From Oscillospiraceae bacterium (GTDB taxonomy: Bacteria > Bacillota > Clostridia > Oscillospirales > Oscillospiraceae), in assembly GCA_017620315.1 (NCBI GenBank), contig JAFZQQ010000387.1, positions 1 through 6,432 of the forward strand: a stretch of DNA of 6,432 nt. Reading direction: 5' to 3'. The stretch's first letter is position 1, and each line of letters begins with the position of its first letter. The translations under genes were made by a program, and so were the position numbers. Below are positions 5,548 through 6,432 of this stretch, in pieces. Under the pieces are notes generated by a model. The model was not told the origin of the DNA. It ran no database searches and saw nothing but the letters and a program-made list of their open reading frames with translations.

Positions 5548-6324
5548 CTATCTATTTTTTCGGTTAGAGGCAATGCTGTTTCGTAGTTCTTCTATCGTTA
5601 AGCAACGGTTGTCGACTTTCTTGTGTATTGCAGTATGACAATTTGGGCAAAGCGGAATTAAATCTTTGATAGGGTCAACAGTGTATTCGGATTGGATGCT
5701 ACTAATAGGTACGATATGGTGGACTTCAATCAACCCTTCATAATCTGAACCATAGGTTGCCGCAAAGTCGAATCCGCACACTTGGCATTTTGCACCATAG
5801 TGTTCAATGCATATCTTACGCGCAGCCGGATTTCTTTCGTAAGCATTGACAACAACCGTTCTCTTTGCACCCTCACTCAGCGAAGCAGCTTGCTCAATTC
5901 CGATTTCATTTGTTTTCTCATAAAACGGACGATATACTTGAAACTGCTCGATGCCTATTGGTTCTTTGGAGCCAGTAAGGCGCAAACACATTTCGCCAGA
6001 AAAGCGCTGCAATACCAGCTTGTAGTTAACCCCGTCTTTTTCAAGACTAAGATGTCCTTCTTCTGCACACTTTGAAATGATTGAAACAGGTATGCTATAG
6101 ACACCCTCATAGCCAGCAACACACACTACATTTTTTACGTCCGAGTACAGGATGTCACGCTGAACATTGTACCAGTAATAGTCTGATAAGTGTGCATTAT
6201 TGCGAATCACGACTATATCGCCGCTTTTTAGCCTATAGATCTTTTTCCTGTTCTGGACGTATTCTTGATCCAGTCCACCCAACATATCTAAGACTTCTTC
6301 CTTATTGAAAAAGTCGCCTTTCAT
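5548..6324 (-). CDS. HNH endonuclease, McrA-like, with unrecognised N-terminal domain
   Basis: 258 residues. The C-terminal HNH domain (about 165-240) has the zinc pair CQVC (Cys180/183), the catalytic EVHHIVP (His202-His203), and DLIPLCPNCHTAIH (Cys226, Cys229, Asn228, His230, His234). This is the full ββα-metal signature of McrA-type DNA nucleases. The leading ~160 residues look beta-rich (KIYRLKSGDIVVIRN, NVVCVAGYEGVYSIP, VNYKLVLQRFSGEMCLRL). I do not recognise a family; by architecture they probably recognise DNA or a modified base, which is inference. Relatives act as modification-dependent restriction enzymes or stand-alone defence nucleases. The ATG at 6322-6324 has GGGGGTG six bases upstream; a GTG at 6337-6339 would add five residues but overlaps that site. 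Own promoter (6348-6376) and terminator (5494-5534) make it a self-contained unit. It is clearly AT-richer than the rhuM region, suggesting separate origin. Confidence 0.88.
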   Translation of the reverse strand: MKGDFFNKEEVLDMLGGLDQEYVQNRKKIYRLKSGDIVVIRNNAHLSDYYWYNVQRDILYSDVKNVVCVAGYEGVYSIPVSIISKCAEEGHLSLEKDGVNYKLVLQRFSGEMCLRLTGSKEPIGIEQFQVYRPFYEKTNEIGIEQAASLSEGAKRTVVVNAYERNPAARKICIEHYGAKCQVCGFDFAATYGSDYEGLIEVHHIVPISSIQSEYTVDPIKDLIPLCPNCHTAIHKKVDNRCLTIEELRNSIASNRKNR

Positions 6325-6330
6325 CTGATT

Positions 6331-6337
6331 CACCCCC
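6331..6337 (-). promoter_or_regulatory. Ribosome binding site deciding the HNH start
   Basis: GGGGGTG, one base from consensus GGAGGTG, lies six bases before the ATG at 6322-6324. The in-frame GTG codons at 6331-6333 and 6337-6339 fall inside this site, so they are unlikely starts. Confidence 0.65.
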
Positions 6338-6347
6338 ACACCATAAA

Positions 6348-6376
6348 ATTATAGCATTTAAGGGGAGGGTGGACAA
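6348..6376 (-). promoter_or_regulatory. SigA promoter of the HNH gene
   Basis: Perfect TATAAT (6348-6353) with an upstream TGC gives an extended -10. The -35 candidate TTGTCC (6371-6376) is exactly 17 bases away and matches TTGACA at four of six positions. The predicted leader is only about 15-20 bases. A short repeat (6414-6432) lies just upstream. Confidence 0.7.
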
Positions 6377-6413
6377 GAAAAATTATGGGCTAAATAATAA
6401 ATCTCATGCAGAA

Positions 6414-6432
6414 AAGCTCTGGAATCTTGCCG
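6414..6432. repeat. 19-base repeat, copy B, cut by window edge
   Basis: AAGCTCTGGAATCTTGCCG matches 2215-2233 at 17 of 19 positions in the same orientation. It runs to the last base of the window, so the repeat may be longer. In copy A the sequence next on this side is the end of the mobile-element gene. Confidence 0.6.

Overview
The window looks like accessory DNA from a Gram-positive anaerobe of the Clostridia (Oscillospiraceae-like). That placement is an inference. It rests on SigA-type promoters, strong Shine-Dalgarno sequences, a Bacillota-style lipoprotein and mosaic base composition: GC-rich at the left end and in the RhuM stretch, clearly AT-richer in the MATE and HNH genes. No ribosomal or other phylogenetic marker is present.

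Layout, left to right. The 3' end of a plus-strand membrane/zinc-ribbon gene (1-354) comes first. Everything after it reads on the minus strand. A beta-helix lipoprotein starts at 1260, and its frame runs leftward with no stop into the zinc-ribbon gene. Next are an aminoglycoside-nucleotidyltransferase-like gene (1326-2099), a broken 3' end of a mobile-element gene (2247-2357), a MATE-type exporter (2365-3711), a hairpin and a degenerate tRNA-like sequence (3762-3879), and a full-length RhuM-family gene (3916-4956). The window ends with a longer but probably 5'-truncated copy of the same mobile-element gene (5031-5429) and an HNH endonuclease (5548-6324) that has its own promoter and terminator.

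The most striking pattern is modular. The last ~111 bases of one gene (protein tail with the motif REVKETNG) occur twice, at 2247-2357 and 5031-5141, about 85% identical. Immediately downstream of each copy sits a near-consensus promoter and then an unrelated cargo gene: nucleotidyltransferase in one case, RhuM in the other. A 19-base sequence that follows copy 1 recurs at the extreme right edge (6414-6432), upstream of the HNH promoter. This suggests a third copy just outside the window. The region may therefore be an array of resistance/defence-type cargo built up next to one recurring gene end.

The nucleotidyltransferase and MATE exporter could both contribute to drug tolerance. RhuM and the McrA-like HNH protein belong to families often found in mobile or defence-rich DNA. 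Each cargo gene seems to have its own transcription signals, so they are better read as separately acquired units than as one operon.
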